64,000 bases of DNA, taken from assembly GCF_001651855.1 (NCBI RefSeq), contig NZ_LNQC01000053.1, forward strand, positions 186,001 to 250,000. The letters are read 5' to 3'. The first letter of the stretch is position 1, and each line of letters begins with the position of its first letter. The position numbers and the translations under genes are program-made. The stretch is from Sinorhizobium americanum (lineage in GTDB: Bacteria; Pseudomonadota; Alphaproteobacteria; Rhizobiales; Rhizobiaceae). The notes under the pieces are model-generated. The model was not told the DNA's origin. It saw nothing but the letters and a program-made list of their open reading frames with translations, and made no database searches. Shown here piece after piece: positions 8,301 to 16,948 of this stretch.

Positions 8301-9185
8301 ATGGCATCTATAGGTTTTATCGGACTGGGCATCATGGGCACGCCGATGGCGCGCCACCTGCAGGATGCCGGCCACACCGTCATCACGTCCAAATTCTCCA
8401 TCCCGCCGCGTCAGGAACTGCTTGATCATGGCCTGCAGCTCGTCGGGACGCCGAAGGCGCTCGCCGAGACCGTCGACACCATCATCCTGATGCTGCCGGA
8501 CACGCCGGAAGTGAAGGATGTCCTCTTCGGCGAGAACGGCGTCTCTTACGGTCTCGGCAAGGGCAAGCTGGTCATCGACATGAGCTCGATCTCGCCGATC
8601 GAGACGAAGGAATTCGCCAGGAAAATCCGCGCGACGGGGGCGGAATACATCGACGCGCCGGTTTCCGGCGGCGAGGTTGGGGCCAGGAATGCCTCGCTGA
8701 GCATCATGGCCGGCGGCACCCAGGAAAGCTTCGATCGCGCCTTGCCGCTCTTCAAGCTGATGGGCAAGAACATCACCCTCGTCGGCGATTGCGGCGACGG
8801 TCAGGTCACCAAGGTTGCCAACCAGATCATCGTCGCGCTGACGATCGAGGCGGTTTCCGAGGCACTGGTTTTCGCCTCGAAAGCGGGCGCTGACCCGGCG
8901 CGCGTTCGCGAGGCGCTGATGGGCGGGTTTGCCTCTTCGCGCATTCTCGAGGTCCATGGCGATCGGATGATCAAGCGGACCTTCGAGCCGGGTTTCCGCA
9001 TCTCGCTGCACCAGAAGGACCTGAACCTGGCACTGCAGGGGGCAAAAAGCCTCGGCATCTCGCTGCCGAACACGGCGGCGACGCAGGAGCTTTTCAACAA
9101 CTGCGCCGCCAATGGCGACAGTGGCCTCGACCATTCCGGCCTCGTCCGGGCGCTCGAGCGCATGGCGAACCACGAGGTCGCCTGA
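8301..9185 (+). CDS. glxR: 2-hydroxy-3-oxopropionate (tartronate semialdehyde) reductase
   Basis: 294 residues. The N-terminal Rossmann motif GFIGLGIMGTPMARHL and the substrate-binding signature DAPVSGGEVGARNASLSIM are those of the beta-hydroxyacid dehydrogenase family; the catalytic lysine lies in the GQVTKVANQI segment near residue 170. It reduces tartronate semialdehyde to D-glycerate with NAD(P)H. It starts 5 bases after hyi and is clearly co-transcribed with gcl and hyi, which defines the substrate better than the family alone. Confidence 0.94.
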   Translation: MASIGFIGLGIMGTPMARHLQDAGHTVITSKFSIPPRQELLDHGLQLVGTPKALAETVDTIILMLPDTPEVKDVLFGENGVSYGLGKGKLVIDMSSISPIETKEFARKIRATGAEYIDAPVSGGEVGARNASLSIMAGGTQESFDRALPLFKLMGKNITLVGDCGDGQVTKVANQIIVALTIEAVSEALVFASKAGADPARVREALMGGFASSRILEVHGDRMIKRTFEPGFRISLHQKDLNLALQGAKSLGISLPNTAATQELFNNCAANGDSGLDHSGLVRALERMANHEVA

Positions 9186-9188
9186 ACT

Positions 9189-9284
9189 AGCGCCGCGCGT
9201 CTTTTCAGACGCAAACGACGCTGTAGCACTTTGAATCTACGCATCGTGCTTTCCGAAAATCGATCCCGATTTTGGGGCCGATGC
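9189..9284. repeat. RIME-like composite palindromic repeat, copy 1
   Basis: A first hairpin pairs GCGTCT (9197-9202) with AGACGC (9207-9212). A linker reading CGCTGTAG...CTTTGAAT follows. A second, nested hairpin joins GCATCG (9241-9246) to CGATGC (9279-9284), with CCGAAAATCG/CGATTTTGG inside it. Copy 2 is at 60893-60990. Rhizobia are known to carry families of mosaic intergenic palindromes (RIME and ABC elements); the exact family name was not verified. Confidence 0.65.
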
Positions 9285-9289
9285 GCGAG

Positions 9290-9335
9290 AGCGGGATGAG
9301 GAAAAGTGTGTGCGGTTTTCCGCCCGCATCCCGCT
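9290..9335. repeat. Intergenic hairpin between glxR and ttuD
   Basis: Arms AGCGGGATG (9290-9298) and CATCCCGCT (9327-9335) pair perfectly; an inner GGAAAA/TTTTCC pairing extends the structure. It is a variant of the 7420-7455 hairpin, with an A-to-G change in one arm matched by T-to-C in the other. It directly follows the RIME-like repeat. Confidence 0.6.
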
Positions 9336-9451
9336 TACTCTTCAGAATTGCGCATGATCGGCCGGGCGGGCGTCCCCATCCACTGCGGCAATCATGCATC
9401 CGGGCGGCGGAAGGAGGAGCCGCCGCCCGGCCTTTGCCAACGGGAGGAATA

Positions 9452-10720
9452 ATGGCCGCCATCGCCGATCCGCGTCGCTTCCTGGAAACGCTATTCACAT
9501 CGGCCGTCGCCGCCGCCGATCCGGCACGCGTTCTTGCCGCCAATCTGCCGGAACGGCCAAGAGGCCGCACCGTCGTCATCGGTGCCGGCAAGGGTGCTGC
9601 ACAGATGGCCCAGGCCTTCGAGGCGCGGTGGCAGGGACCGCTCAGCGGCGCTGTCGTGACACGTTACGGCTTCGGCGTTCCCTGCCGGCGAATCGATGTG
9701 CTCGAAGCCTCGCATCCTTTGCCGGATGAAAGCGGGCTGCAGGCCTCGAAACGACTTCTTTCCGAGGTCGGCGGCCTGACGAAGGACGACCTCGTCGTGG
9801 CGCTGATCTGCGGCGGCGGTTCGGCGCTGCTGCCGTTGCCGCCGCCAGGGCTCTCGCTTGAGGACGAGATTGCCGTCAACCGCGCGCTGCTTGCGTCGGG
9901 CGCGCCGATCCGGGCGATGAACGCTGTGCGCAAGCACGTTTCGATGATCAAGGGCGGGCGGCTGGCCGCCGCAGCCTATCCGGCGCGGGTCGTGTCGCTC
10001 GTTGTCTCCGACATTCCCGGCGACGATCCGGCCTTGGTCGCCTCCGGTCCGACGATTGCCGACGAGACTGCGCGCGCGGACGCCTTGAAGGTCATCGAGC
10101 GGTACCGCCTGGCTTTGCCGGAAAAGGCGATCGAATGGCTGTCGGGTGAAGCGGCGGATGCGCCAAGGCCTGACGATTCGCGTTTTGCCCGAAACGACGT
10201 TCGGCTGATCGCATCGGCCGGCGTCTCGCTGGAGGCGGCCGCGGCCCAAGCGCGTGCCTCAGGCGTCGAGGCGATCATTCTTTCGGATTCGATCGAGGGC
10301 GAGGCCCGTGATGTCGGGCTGGTCCATGCGGCGATCGCGCGCGAGGTGGCGACCCGCAGCCGTCCCTTCGAAAAGCCGGTTGTCGTCCTTTCCGGCGGCG
10401 AAACCACCGTGACGGTGAACGGTGTCGGCAGGGGAGGCCGCAACGGCGAGTTCCTGTTGTCGCTTGCACTCGGCATCGACGGCGTCGGCGGCATTTCGGC
10501 ACTCGCTGCCGACACCGACGGTATCGACGGTTCGGAAGATAATGCCGGCGCCTTCGCCGACGACACGACAATCGCCCGGCTGCTCGGCCGGCGGATCGAT
10601 GCGGCGGCGCTGCTTCAGCGCAACGACAGCTGGTCGGCCTTCGATGCGCTCGGCGACCTTTTCAAGCCCGGGCCGACCGGCACCAACGTCAACGATTTCC
10701 GGGCGATGCTGATTCAGTGA
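9452..10720 (+). CDS. ttuD: Glycerate kinase, MOFRL type (annotated TtuD/GckA in relatives)
   Basis: 422 residues from MAAIADPRRFLETLF, preceded by GGGAGGAATA; the longer frame from 9272 crosses the repeats and is rejected. The N-terminal DUF4147 domain shows GAGKGAAQMAQAFE and CGGGSALLPLPPPGLSLED; the C-terminal MOFRL domain shows GETTVTVNG.GRGGRN.EF and LAADTDGIDGS.DNAGAF. The family phosphorylates glycerate, usually to 2-phosphoglycerate. Some members were first described as hydroxypyruvate reductases of tartrate use. It completes the gcl pathway into central metabolism. Confidence 0.9.
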   Translation: MAAIADPRRFLETLFTSAVAAADPARVLAANLPERPRGRTVVIGAGKGAAQMAQAFEARWQGPLSGAVVTRYGFGVPCRRIDVLEASHPLPDESGLQASKRLLSEVGGLTKDDLVVALICGGGSALLPLPPPGLSLEDEIAVNRALLASGAPIRAMNAVRKHVSMIKGGRLAAAAYPARVVSLVVSDIPGDDPALVASGPTIADETARADALKVIERYRLALPEKAIEWLSGEAADAPRPDDSRFARNDVRLIASAGVSLEAAAAQARASGVEAIILSDSIEGEARDVGLVHAAIAREVATRSRPFEKPVVVLSGGETTVTVNGVGRGGRNGEFLLSLALGIDGVGGISALAADTDGIDGSEDNAGAFADDTTIARLLGRRIDAAALLQRNDSWSAFDALGDLFKPGPTGTNVNDFRAMLIQ

Positions 10721-10761
10721 GCGCGGCCGGAGAAAACGACAACAGACGGGAGGAAATGCTA

Positions 10762-11253
10762 ATGAAATCCCTGCCGATCCGGCCGCTGTCGCGGGCCGAA
10801 TTCGCCCCCTTCGGCGACGTGATCGAACTCGACGAGGCAAGAAGCTTCCCCATCAACGCGGGAAAATGCATCCGCTACCACGATCTCGCAACGGTGGAGA
10901 CGACCGGTCCGGAGGGGCGAGCCTTGATCAGCCTGCTGCGCGGCGAACCCTACGAGATACCGCTGCCGCTCAAGATGGTGGAGCGCCATCCGCTTGGCAG
11001 CCAGGCCTTCGTGCCGCTGACGGAGAACGCCTTTCTTGTCGTGGTTGCTCCGGATGAGGGCGGCAGGCCGGGCGAACCGATCGCCTTCGAGACGGAGCCC
11101 GGCCAGGGCGTCAACATCGCCCGCAATGTCTGGCACGGCATTCTGACGCCACTCTACGGCGTCTCCGATTTCGTCGTCGTCGACCGCGGCGGCGACGGCT
11201 GCAACCTCGAGGAACATTTCTTCGACACGCCCTACCGGGTCGAATACGCGTAG
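10762..11253 (+). CDS. allA: Ureidoglycolate lyase
   Basis: 163 residues from MKSLPIRPLSRAEFAPFGD. Of two close ATGs, 10762 is 8 bases from GGGAGG and is preferred over 10756. The AllA fold is recognised from FPINAGKCIRYHDLA, ERHPLGSQAFVPL and NVWHGILTPLYGVSDFVVVDR. The enzyme splits ureidoglycolate into glyoxylate and urea, so it supplies the substrate of Gcl encoded upstream. It follows ttuD on the same strand by 41 bases, and probably belongs to the same transcript. Confidence 0.93.
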   Translation: MKSLPIRPLSRAEFAPFGDVIELDEARSFPINAGKCIRYHDLATVETTGPEGRALISLLRGEPYEIPLPLKMVERHPLGSQAFVPLTENAFLVVVAPDEGGRPGEPIAFETEPGQGVNIARNVWHGILTPLYGVSDFVVVDRGGDGCNLEEHFFDTPYRVEYA

Positions 11254-11333
11254 CGGACATTGTCGCCCCGCCCTTGTTGCGGGGCCGTCAAGCTCTTAGG
11301 TTCGGGCCAATCGAGTCCGTGGTCTATTGAGCG

Positions 11334-12272
11334 ATGCTGCAGTCGGCGAGGAAAATGTGGGGGGAGACCGGGTGGGGCGTGCCGACCTCGGTCGCCCTGC
11401 ATCTGGCGCTGGCGTTTCTGCTGCTGGTGCGACTGCCCGAGCATTCCGCGCCGGCAAAGGATGAGAGCATCAACGTCGAGCTCGTTCCGCCGCCGAAGCG
11501 CGCGGAAAAGCCTCAAGAGAAGCCGAAGGAGGCAAAGGTCCAGCCGTCCCGATCGCAGCCGCAGGTATTCGAATCCGCCTCGGCTGAGGCCGACAAGAAA
11601 AAGCCGGTCCAGCCGCAATTGCCTCCCGCCGCCCCGAGCAAACCGGAGACGCCGCAACCAGCCTCAGAGCAGGCAAACCCCGCCCCGGCCAAACCTGAGG
11701 GCGCCGCGCAGCCGTCCGAAGCAAAGACCGCATTTGCGGAGTTGCACGTCGATACAAAGGGGGCGGTGAACACGGCGGGCGATGCTGCGCCGGCGGCGCA
11801 AAACGCGCCTGTACCGCGGGAGAAGCCGCTGCCGGAAGAAGCGAAGGCGGAAGCGGCGCAAAATCCGGCAGAGGCCGCCTCCGGGCGCCAGCAGAGCAAT
11901 CTAGTCGAGGCGAAGGAAATCTATTCCAAGGATGCCCTGTCGGACCCCCGCGTCAAACAGGCGATCGGGCGGCTGCCGCCGAAGCGGCGCATCGTGCAGC
12001 TTTGTACCATCGAGGCGCTCGAGCAGATACGCCGTCAGAGGCCGGATGCCTTCCCGGACATGCTTGTGCCGTTCGGCCCCGTGGGCGGTTTGGTTTCGGC
12101 TTCCGGTCTCAACGCCAGCGGCGGCGCCTTTCGTAGCCGCGGAAAATGGTACGCGGTCGACTTCAAATGCGAGGTCAACCCGGAGACGACGTCGGTCGCC
12201 TCCTTCAGCTTTGCGATCGGCGAGGCGATTCCCAAGGGCGAGTGGAGCACGCGCCAGTTGCCGAAGGAGTGA
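11334..12272 (+). CDS. DUF930 domain protein with TonB-like N-terminus
   Basis: 312 residues. One hydrophobic segment lies at about residues 17-34, followed by a long Pro/Glu/Lys/Ala-rich stretch (about 45-190) like the periplasm-spanning part of TonB. A compact C-terminal domain follows (about 200-312: ALSDPRVKQAIGRLPPKRRIVQLC, then YAVDFKCEV). This C-terminal block is the DUF930 domain common in Rhizobiales. It is probably anchored in the inner membrane with the domain in the periplasm; function is unknown. It is separated from allA by about 80 bases and followed by a terminator-like hairpin. Confidence 0.75.
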   Translation: MLQSARKMWGETGWGVPTSVALHLALAFLLLVRLPEHSAPAKDESINVELVPPPKRAEKPQEKPKEAKVQPSRSQPQVFESASAEADKKKPVQPQLPPAAPSKPETPQPASEQANPAPAKPEGAAQPSEAKTAFAELHVDTKGAVNTAGDAAPAAQNAPVPREKPLPEEAKAEAAQNPAEAASGRQQSNLVEAKEIYSKDALSDPRVKQAIGRLPPKRRIVQLCTIEALEQIRRQRPDAFPDMLVPFGPVGGLVSASGLNASGGAFRSRGKWYAVDFKCEVNPETTSVASFSFAIGEAIPKGEWSTRQLPKE

Positions 12273-12312
12273 GGGCTGGATGACTTGGAGGGTGGCTAAC
12301 GTGCAAATTTCA

Positions 12313-12335
12313 CCCCTCCCCACAGGTGGGAGGGG
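12313..12335 (+). terminator. Terminator-like hairpin after the DUF930 gene
   Basis: CCCCTCCC (12313-12320) and GGGAGGGG (12328-12335) pair over 8 bases around a 7-base loop and are followed by CTTTGG. It lies 40 bases past the stop codon. The GC-rich stem also resembles a dispersed repeat type. Confidence 0.45.
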
Positions 12336-12427
12336 CTTTGGTGCGCGTGGCAATCGCGTACCATTTCAACCGTCGGATCAGGCTGAAATCTCAGGATGAG
12401 AAACGGAGCCAGTGCGGCAGGTTATGT

Positions 12428-12448
12428 CCCTCCCCTTTGTGGGGAGGG
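12428..12448. terminator. GC-rich hairpin after otnK
   Basis: CCCTCCCC (12428-12435) and GGGGAGGG (12441-12448) pair around a 5-base loop, 16 bases beyond the otnK stop codon. It is probably the end of the leftward tetronate operon, although no clear T-run follows. Confidence 0.4.
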
Positions 12449-12463
12449 GTTGGGGAGGGGCCC

Positions 12464-13744
12464 TTAGCGCATCATTGAGAGTGCAGCGCCAAAAAAATCC
12501 TCGCCGCCGAAATTGCCGGATTTCAGCGCCAGCAGCATGTCGCCCTGGGCATTGCCGACCGTGCGAAGCACCGGCACGCCCGGGGCGATCTCGGGGCCGA
12601 TCAGGAAGGCGGGGATCGCGAGTCTGTCGACCGTCGCGCCGGAGGTTTCACCGCCGGCGACGACCAGGCGCTTGACGCCGCGCGCCACAAGTTCGCTGGC
12701 GACGGTTGCCGTTGCGGTTTCGATCGCGTGGCCGGACGCCTCGCGGCCGTATTGAGACTGCAGGCGTGAAACCACCTCGGGCGAGGCACTGGCGGCAATG
12801 ACCACGGGTCCATCGGCAATCCGCTCGCCGGCCCAGGAGACTGCGGCGGAGATCTCGTCCGCACCCTTGAGCAGTTTCTCCGTGTCGAGCCTCAGCACCG
12901 GCATCGACCTTTCGGCCACTTCGAGCTGCCGCAGCGTCGCCGCCGAGCAACTGCCAGCGACGATCGCCGAGAGGCCCCCGACCGGGCGAATGGCCTCGGC
13001 CGTGGCGGCGTTTGCTGTCGATGTGCGAGCGGAGCGCGCGACGGCGCGGGCCAGACCGAGACCAAGGCCGGAGGCGCCAGTCGATACCGGCGTCTTGAGC
13101 GCCACCTCGCCGAGTGTTTCAAGGTCGCGCTCCGAGATCGCGTCGGCGATCGCGGCGGTCATGCCCCTGCCGCGCAAGAGATCGAGCCGCGACGTGACTG
13201 CGGCAGGCCCGGCGGCAATCGTTGGCAGGTCGAGGAGGCCAACCGAACCTCGAGATTGGCGTACCAAGACGCGCACCAGATTGGCGTCACGCATTGGATT
13301 GAGTGGATGATCCTTGAGCGGGCTCTCGTTGAGCGGCTGGCCATTGACGAAAAGATGGCCGAGATAGACCGTCCGGCCGGTTTCCGGAAAGGCCGGCGTG
13401 ACGAGCACGATACCGCCACCGGCGGCTCGGCTCAGTGCCTCCGTCACCGGGCCAATATTGCCCTCATCGGTGGAATCGAAGGTCGAGCAGATCTTGTAGA
13501 GGACGTGGGCGGCGCCGCGGTCGCGCAGCCAGCGGTCCGCCTTGCCTGCCGCAGCGACGGCCTCGTCGGCGGCGACAGAGCGAATCTTCAGCGAGACGAC
13601 CACCGCGTCGACGTCCGGCAGGGCGAGCGTCGGATCGGGAATGCCGACCGTCTGCACGGTGCGCAAGCCATTCTTCGTCAGCGTATTGGCAAGGTCGGAG
13701 GCGCCCGTGTAGTCGTCGGCGATCGATCCCAAGAGGATTGTCAT
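12464..13744 (-). CDS. otnK: 3-oxo-tetronate kinase
   Basis: 426 residues. The N-terminal DUF1537 sugar-binding domain opens with LGSIADDYTGASDLANTL; the C-terminal nucleotide-binding domain carries VVAGGETSGATVDRL and ends with a GNFGGEDFF element. This is the four-carbon acid sugar kinase family, and OtnK members phosphorylate 3-oxo-tetronates at C4. Its place in an operon with otnI and ltnD, with otnC divergent, gives the assignment its strength. It is the last gene of the leftward operon, 3 bases after otnI. Confidence 0.9.
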   Translation of the reverse strand: MTILLGSIADDYTGASDLANTLTKNGLRTVQTVGIPDPTLALPDVDAVVVSLKIRSVAADEAVAAAGKADRWLRDRGAAHVLYKICSTFDSTDEGNIGPVTEALSRAAGGGIVLVTPAFPETGRTVYLGHLFVNGQPLNESPLKDHPLNPMRDANLVRVLVRQSRGSVGLLDLPTIAAGPAAVTSRLDLLRGRGMTAAIADAISERDLETLGEVALKTPVSTGASGLGLGLARAVARSARTSTANAATAEAIRPVGGLSAIVAGSCSAATLRQLEVAERSMPVLRLDTEKLLKGADEISAAVSWAGERIADGPVVIAASASPEVVSRLQSQYGREASGHAIETATATVASELVARGVKRLVVAGGETSGATVDRLAIPAFLIGPEIAPGVPVLRTVGNAQGDMLLALKSGNFGGEDFFGAALSMMR

Positions 13745-13747
13745 CCG

Positions 13748-14524
13748 TCAGCTCCGTGCAAAGGGTTTGAACCAGGTGAGGCCGTCGAGCGTTCCGCCGC
13801 GCGGGGTGTATTCGCAGCCGACGAAACCGGTATAGCCGAGCCGGTCGATCTCGGCGAAGAGATAGGGGTAGTTCAGCTCTTCGCCGTCCGGCTCCTGCCG
13901 CGAGGGGACGCTGGCGATCTGGATATGGCCGGTGATCGGCATCAGCCGCCGCAGTGCCATCACCACGTCGCCATGGATGATCTGGCGATGGTAGATGTCG
14001 AACTGGAGCTTCAGGTTGGCAATGCCAAGCTCGGCGATCAGCCCTTCGGCGGCCCCAAAATCATTGAGGAAATAGCCGGGCATGTTGCGGCCGTTGATCG
14101 GCTCGAGCAGGAGGTCGAGCCCCTTCTCGGCTAGGCGCTCGGTGGCATAGGCAACCGCGCGCCGGTAGCAGTTTGCCGCCTCGCGATCGAAGGGGTCGGC
14201 GAGACCCGCCATCAGATGCAGCCGCTTGACGCCCGTCGCCGCTGCATAGTCGAGGGCGCGCTCGACATCCGACTTCAGCTCGTCGAAACGGCCGGGGAGG
14301 GCGGCAATGCCGCGCTCGCCTGCCGCCCAGTCGCCTGGCGGCAGGTTGAAGAGCACCTGCTGCAGGCCATTTCGGGCAAGCCGGTCGGCAATTGCCTCCG
14401 GCGGTGCCTCATAGGGGAAAAGATATTCGACGGCCGTGAAACCCGCTGCCGCGGCGGCGTCGAAGCGGTCGAGGAACGACCACTCGTTGAACATCATCGT
14501 CAGATTGGCGGCGAAGACAGGCAT
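13748..14524 (-). CDS. otnI: 2-oxo-tetronate isomerase
   Basis: 258 residues, a TIM-barrel related to hydroxypyruvate isomerase (MPVFAANLTMMFNE, VEYLFPYEAPPE, LLEPINGRNMPGYFLND, LQFDIYHRQIIHGDV). OtnI converts 2-oxo-tetronate to 3-oxo-tetronate, the substrate of OtnK. Its own neighbours ltnD and otnK point to this role rather than to hydroxypyruvate isomerase, which the gcl operon encodes separately at 7.5 kb. It lies 12 bases after ltnD. Confidence 0.88.
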   Translation of the reverse strand: MPVFAANLTMMFNEWSFLDRFDAAAAAGFTAVEYLFPYEAPPEAIADRLARNGLQQVLFNLPPGDWAAGERGIAALPGRFDELKSDVERALDYAAATGVKRLHLMAGLADPFDREAANCYRRAVAYATERLAEKGLDLLLEPINGRNMPGYFLNDFGAAEGLIAELGIANLKLQFDIYHRQIIHGDVVMALRRLMPITGHIQIASVPSRQEPDGEELNYPYLFAEIDRLGYTGFVGCEYTPRGGTLDGLTWFKPFARS

Positions 14525-14536
14525 GTCGATCGTCCC

Positions 14537-15472
14537 CTATGCCTTGTTCGGCTCTTGGCCGGGTAACTTGGCGCCGGAAAGCTGGGCGTAAAGCCGCGCG
14601 AGCGAGGAATCGTCGTCGCGCCCCATGCCGGCGCCAGAAGCGGCGAGATACATCTGCAGCGCGGCCGCCACCAGCGGCACCGGATAACGCTCGGCGCGCG
14701 CCATGTCCTGGACGATGCCGAGGTCCTTGACGAAGATCTCGATGGCGCTCAGCGGCGTATAGTCGCCGGCGAGCACATGCGGGACGCGGTTCTCGAACAT
14801 CCAGGAATTGCCCGCCGAGGCGGTGATCACCTCGTAGACCCTATCGAGATCGAGCCCCTGCTTGGCGGCGAAAGTGATCGCTTCGCAGGCAGCTGCGATA
14901 TGCACGCCGGCAAGCAACTGGTTGATCATCTTGAAGGCCGCGCCGGTGCCGGCGGCGTCACCGAGTTCGTAGACTTTGGCGGCCATCGCATCGAGGGCCG
15001 GGCGGGCGGCTGCGAAGGCTTGCGGCGAGCCCGACGCCATGATCGTCAGTTCGCCCTTTGCGGCGCGGGCGGCGCCGCCGGAGATCGGCGCATCGAGATA
15101 GTGGAGGCCGAGCGCTTCGAGCTGCTCCGACAGGCAGCGTGCAATGGCCGGATCCATCGTCGCCGACGAGACGAAGACCGCGCCGGGCTTCATGGCCGCC
15201 GAAATGCCGTCGGCGCCGAACAGCACGGCTTCGGTTTGGGCGGCATTCACGACAACCGAAACGACAATATCGGCATTGGCCACGGCCGCGCGCAGCGTAT
15301 TCGCACTACGGCCGCCTTCTGCGGCGAAGCGTTCGACCGCTGCCGACGTGATGTCGTAGCCAACAACCTCGATGCCGGCGCGCTTCATCGACTGGGCCAT
15401 TCCGAAGCCCATCGATCCGAGGCCGATCACCGCCGCGGTGACGCGTTCGGGACTTTCAGCATGCGATGACAT
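14537..15472 (-). CDS. ltnD: L-threonate dehydrogenase
   Basis: 311 residues from MSSHAESPERVTAAVIG; the start at 15472 follows GGAGAG, while an ATG at 15487 lies within that site. It is a beta-hydroxyacid dehydrogenase, with the NAD-binding GLGSMGFGMAQSMKRAG, DAPISGGAARAAKGELTIM and the catalytic lysine in GAAFKMINQLL. LtnD oxidises L-threonate at C2 to 2-oxo-tetronate. It shares the family with GlxR at 8.3 kb, but the otn neighbours decide the role. A D-threonate- or erythronate-preferring relative remains possible. Confidence 0.85.
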   Translation of the reverse strand: MSSHAESPERVTAAVIGLGSMGFGMAQSMKRAGIEVVGYDITSAAVERFAAEGGRSANTLRAAVANADIVVSVVVNAAQTEAVLFGADGISAAMKPGAVFVSSATMDPAIARCLSEQLEALGLHYLDAPISGGAARAAKGELTIMASGSPQAFAAARPALDAMAAKVYELGDAAGTGAAFKMINQLLAGVHIAAACEAITFAAKQGLDLDRVYEVITASAGNSWMFENRVPHVLAGDYTPLSAIEIFVKDLGIVQDMARAERYPVPLVAAALQMYLAASGAGMGRDDDSSLARLYAQLSGAKLPGQEPNKA

Positions 15473-15543
15473 GAATAGACTCTCCATCCCTGATGAGGCA
15501 GGCGGGCACCACCGGATCGAATCCGGCGGTGCGGTTTGGAAGC

Positions 15544-16860
15544 TTACCGGTTCACGGTCTTTGCGGGAACCGCCAGCACCGCCAGCGAACCGATGACGAG
15601 GGCAGCTGCCAGCAGATACATGCCGGCGCTGTTGCTGCCGGTGAAGTCCTTGAGATAGCCGACCAGGAAAGGCCCGAGGAAACCGGCGAGATTGCCGACC
15701 GAGTTGATCCAGGCGATACCGGCCGCAGCTCCGGTGCCGGCGAGAAATGCCGTCGGCAGCGACCAGAAGAGCGGTGCGCAGCTGATGGCGCCGGCAGCAG
15801 CGAGCGACAGGCAGACGATCGCCAGCGTCGTGCTCGTCGCCGTCGTCGCCGCGACAAATCCGCCGGCGGCGATGACGGCCGGGACGACGAGGTGCCAGCG
15901 CCGTTCGCGCAACCGGTCAGACGAGCGCCCGAGCGCCAGCATGGCGATGAAGGTGCAGATATAGGGGATGGCGGAAATCAGGCCGATATTCAGGTTTCCG
16001 GTGACGCCGGTCGCCTTGACGAGCGTCGGCATCCAGAAATTCAGGCCGTATTGTCCGAGCACGAAGCAGAAATAGATGAGGCACATCAGCCAGACGCGGC
16101 GGTCGGCGAGTGTTGCGGCAACGCTGTGCGGGCTCGACGATTTGGTCCGGTTCTCGGCGTCGATATTGGCGGTCAGCACCTTCTTCTCTTCCTTTGTCAG
16201 CCAGTTGGCGTGGCCGATCGTGTCATCAAGATAGAAGAAGGTTGCGACACCGAAGATGAGCGCGGGAATGGCTTCGATCAGGAACATCCACTGCCAGCCG
16301 GAAAGCCCGTGCGTTCCGTGGAAACTGTCCATCAGCAGACCGGAAAGCGGATTCCCGAAAATCGACGAAATCGGGATTGCCGACATGAAGGTGGTGATGA
16401 TCTTGGCGCGGCGATGTGCCGGATACCAGGTCGTCAGATAGAGGATGATCCCGGGAAAGAACCCTGCCTCGGCGACACCCAGCAGGAAGCGCAGGATGTA
16501 GAACACGGTCTCCGAGGTTGTGAACATGAAGGCGGCGGAAATCATGCCCCAGGTGATCATGATGCGGGCGATCCAGACGCGGGCACCGACCTTGTTGAGG
16601 ATGATATTGCTCGGCACTTCGAACAGAAAATAACCGATGAAGAAGATGCCGGCGCCGATGCCGTAGGCTGCTTCCGAAAGGCCGAGCTCGCTCGACATCT
16701 GCAGTTTCGCGAAGCCGACATTGACGCGGTCGAGATAGGCGACCACGTAGCAGAGCATCAGGAACGGGATAATTCGCCAGAAGACCTTACTATAGGCGCG
16801 CTCCTCCGCCGATCGATCTGCGTAGACGCCGTCGATCGGCGCCGGGGTTTCCAGGGTCAT
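15544..16860 (-). CDS. MFS transporter, probable sugar-acid/tetronate uptake
   Basis: 438 residues, with the start at 16860 behind GGAGGAGG; the upstream open frame to 18105 is antisense to the LacI gene and is not coding. About 12 hydrophobic segments are present, and the first region reads FWRIIPFLMLCYVVAYLDRVNVGFAKLQM, typical in part of the anion:cation symporter (phthalate permease/GudP) family of MFS porters. It is the first gene of the leftward operon, next to the operators. Uptake of L-threonate or another tetronate is inferred from ltnD, otnI and otnK behind it. Confidence 0.87.
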   Translation of the reverse strand: MTLETPAPIDGVYADRSAEERAYSKVFWRIIPFLMLCYVVAYLDRVNVGFAKLQMSSELGLSEAAYGIGAGIFFIGYFLFEVPSNIILNKVGARVWIARIMITWGMISAAFMFTTSETVFYILRFLLGVAEAGFFPGIILYLTTWYPAHRRAKIITTFMSAIPISSIFGNPLSGLLMDSFHGTHGLSGWQWMFLIEAIPALIFGVATFFYLDDTIGHANWLTKEEKKVLTANIDAENRTKSSSPHSVAATLADRRVWLMCLIYFCFVLGQYGLNFWMPTLVKATGVTGNLNIGLISAIPYICTFIAMLALGRSSDRLRERRWHLVVPAVIAAGGFVAATTATSTTLAIVCLSLAAAGAISCAPLFWSLPTAFLAGTGAAAGIAWINSVGNLAGFLGPFLVGYLKDFTGSNSAGMYLLAAALVIGSLAVLAVPAKTVNR

Positions 16861-16916
16861 GATTTCCTCCTCCAGTAGGTCCCGTCGGGCCTCCCTCGAC
16901 GGTTTGGCGCTAAGAA

Positions 16917-16930
16917 TGGCAGCGCTGCCA
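16917..16930. promoter_or_regulatory. LacI-type operator copy 1 (TGGCAGCGCTGCCA)
   Basis: A perfect 14-base palindrome with a central CG, the usual form of LacI-family sites. It lies 57 bases upstream of the MFS start codon, in the region shared by both divergent promoters. Confidence 0.75.
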
Positions 16931-16948
16931 CACTGCTGTATGCGATTT

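Noticed and set aside
12273-12463. CRISPR-like or RNA gene reading of the GC-rich hairpins
   Set aside because: There are only two different hairpins with no regular spacing or spacers; they look like terminators or dispersed repeats.
15493-16878. 461-codon rightward frame
   Set aside because: It is antisense to the MFS transporter gene and has no recognisable domain.
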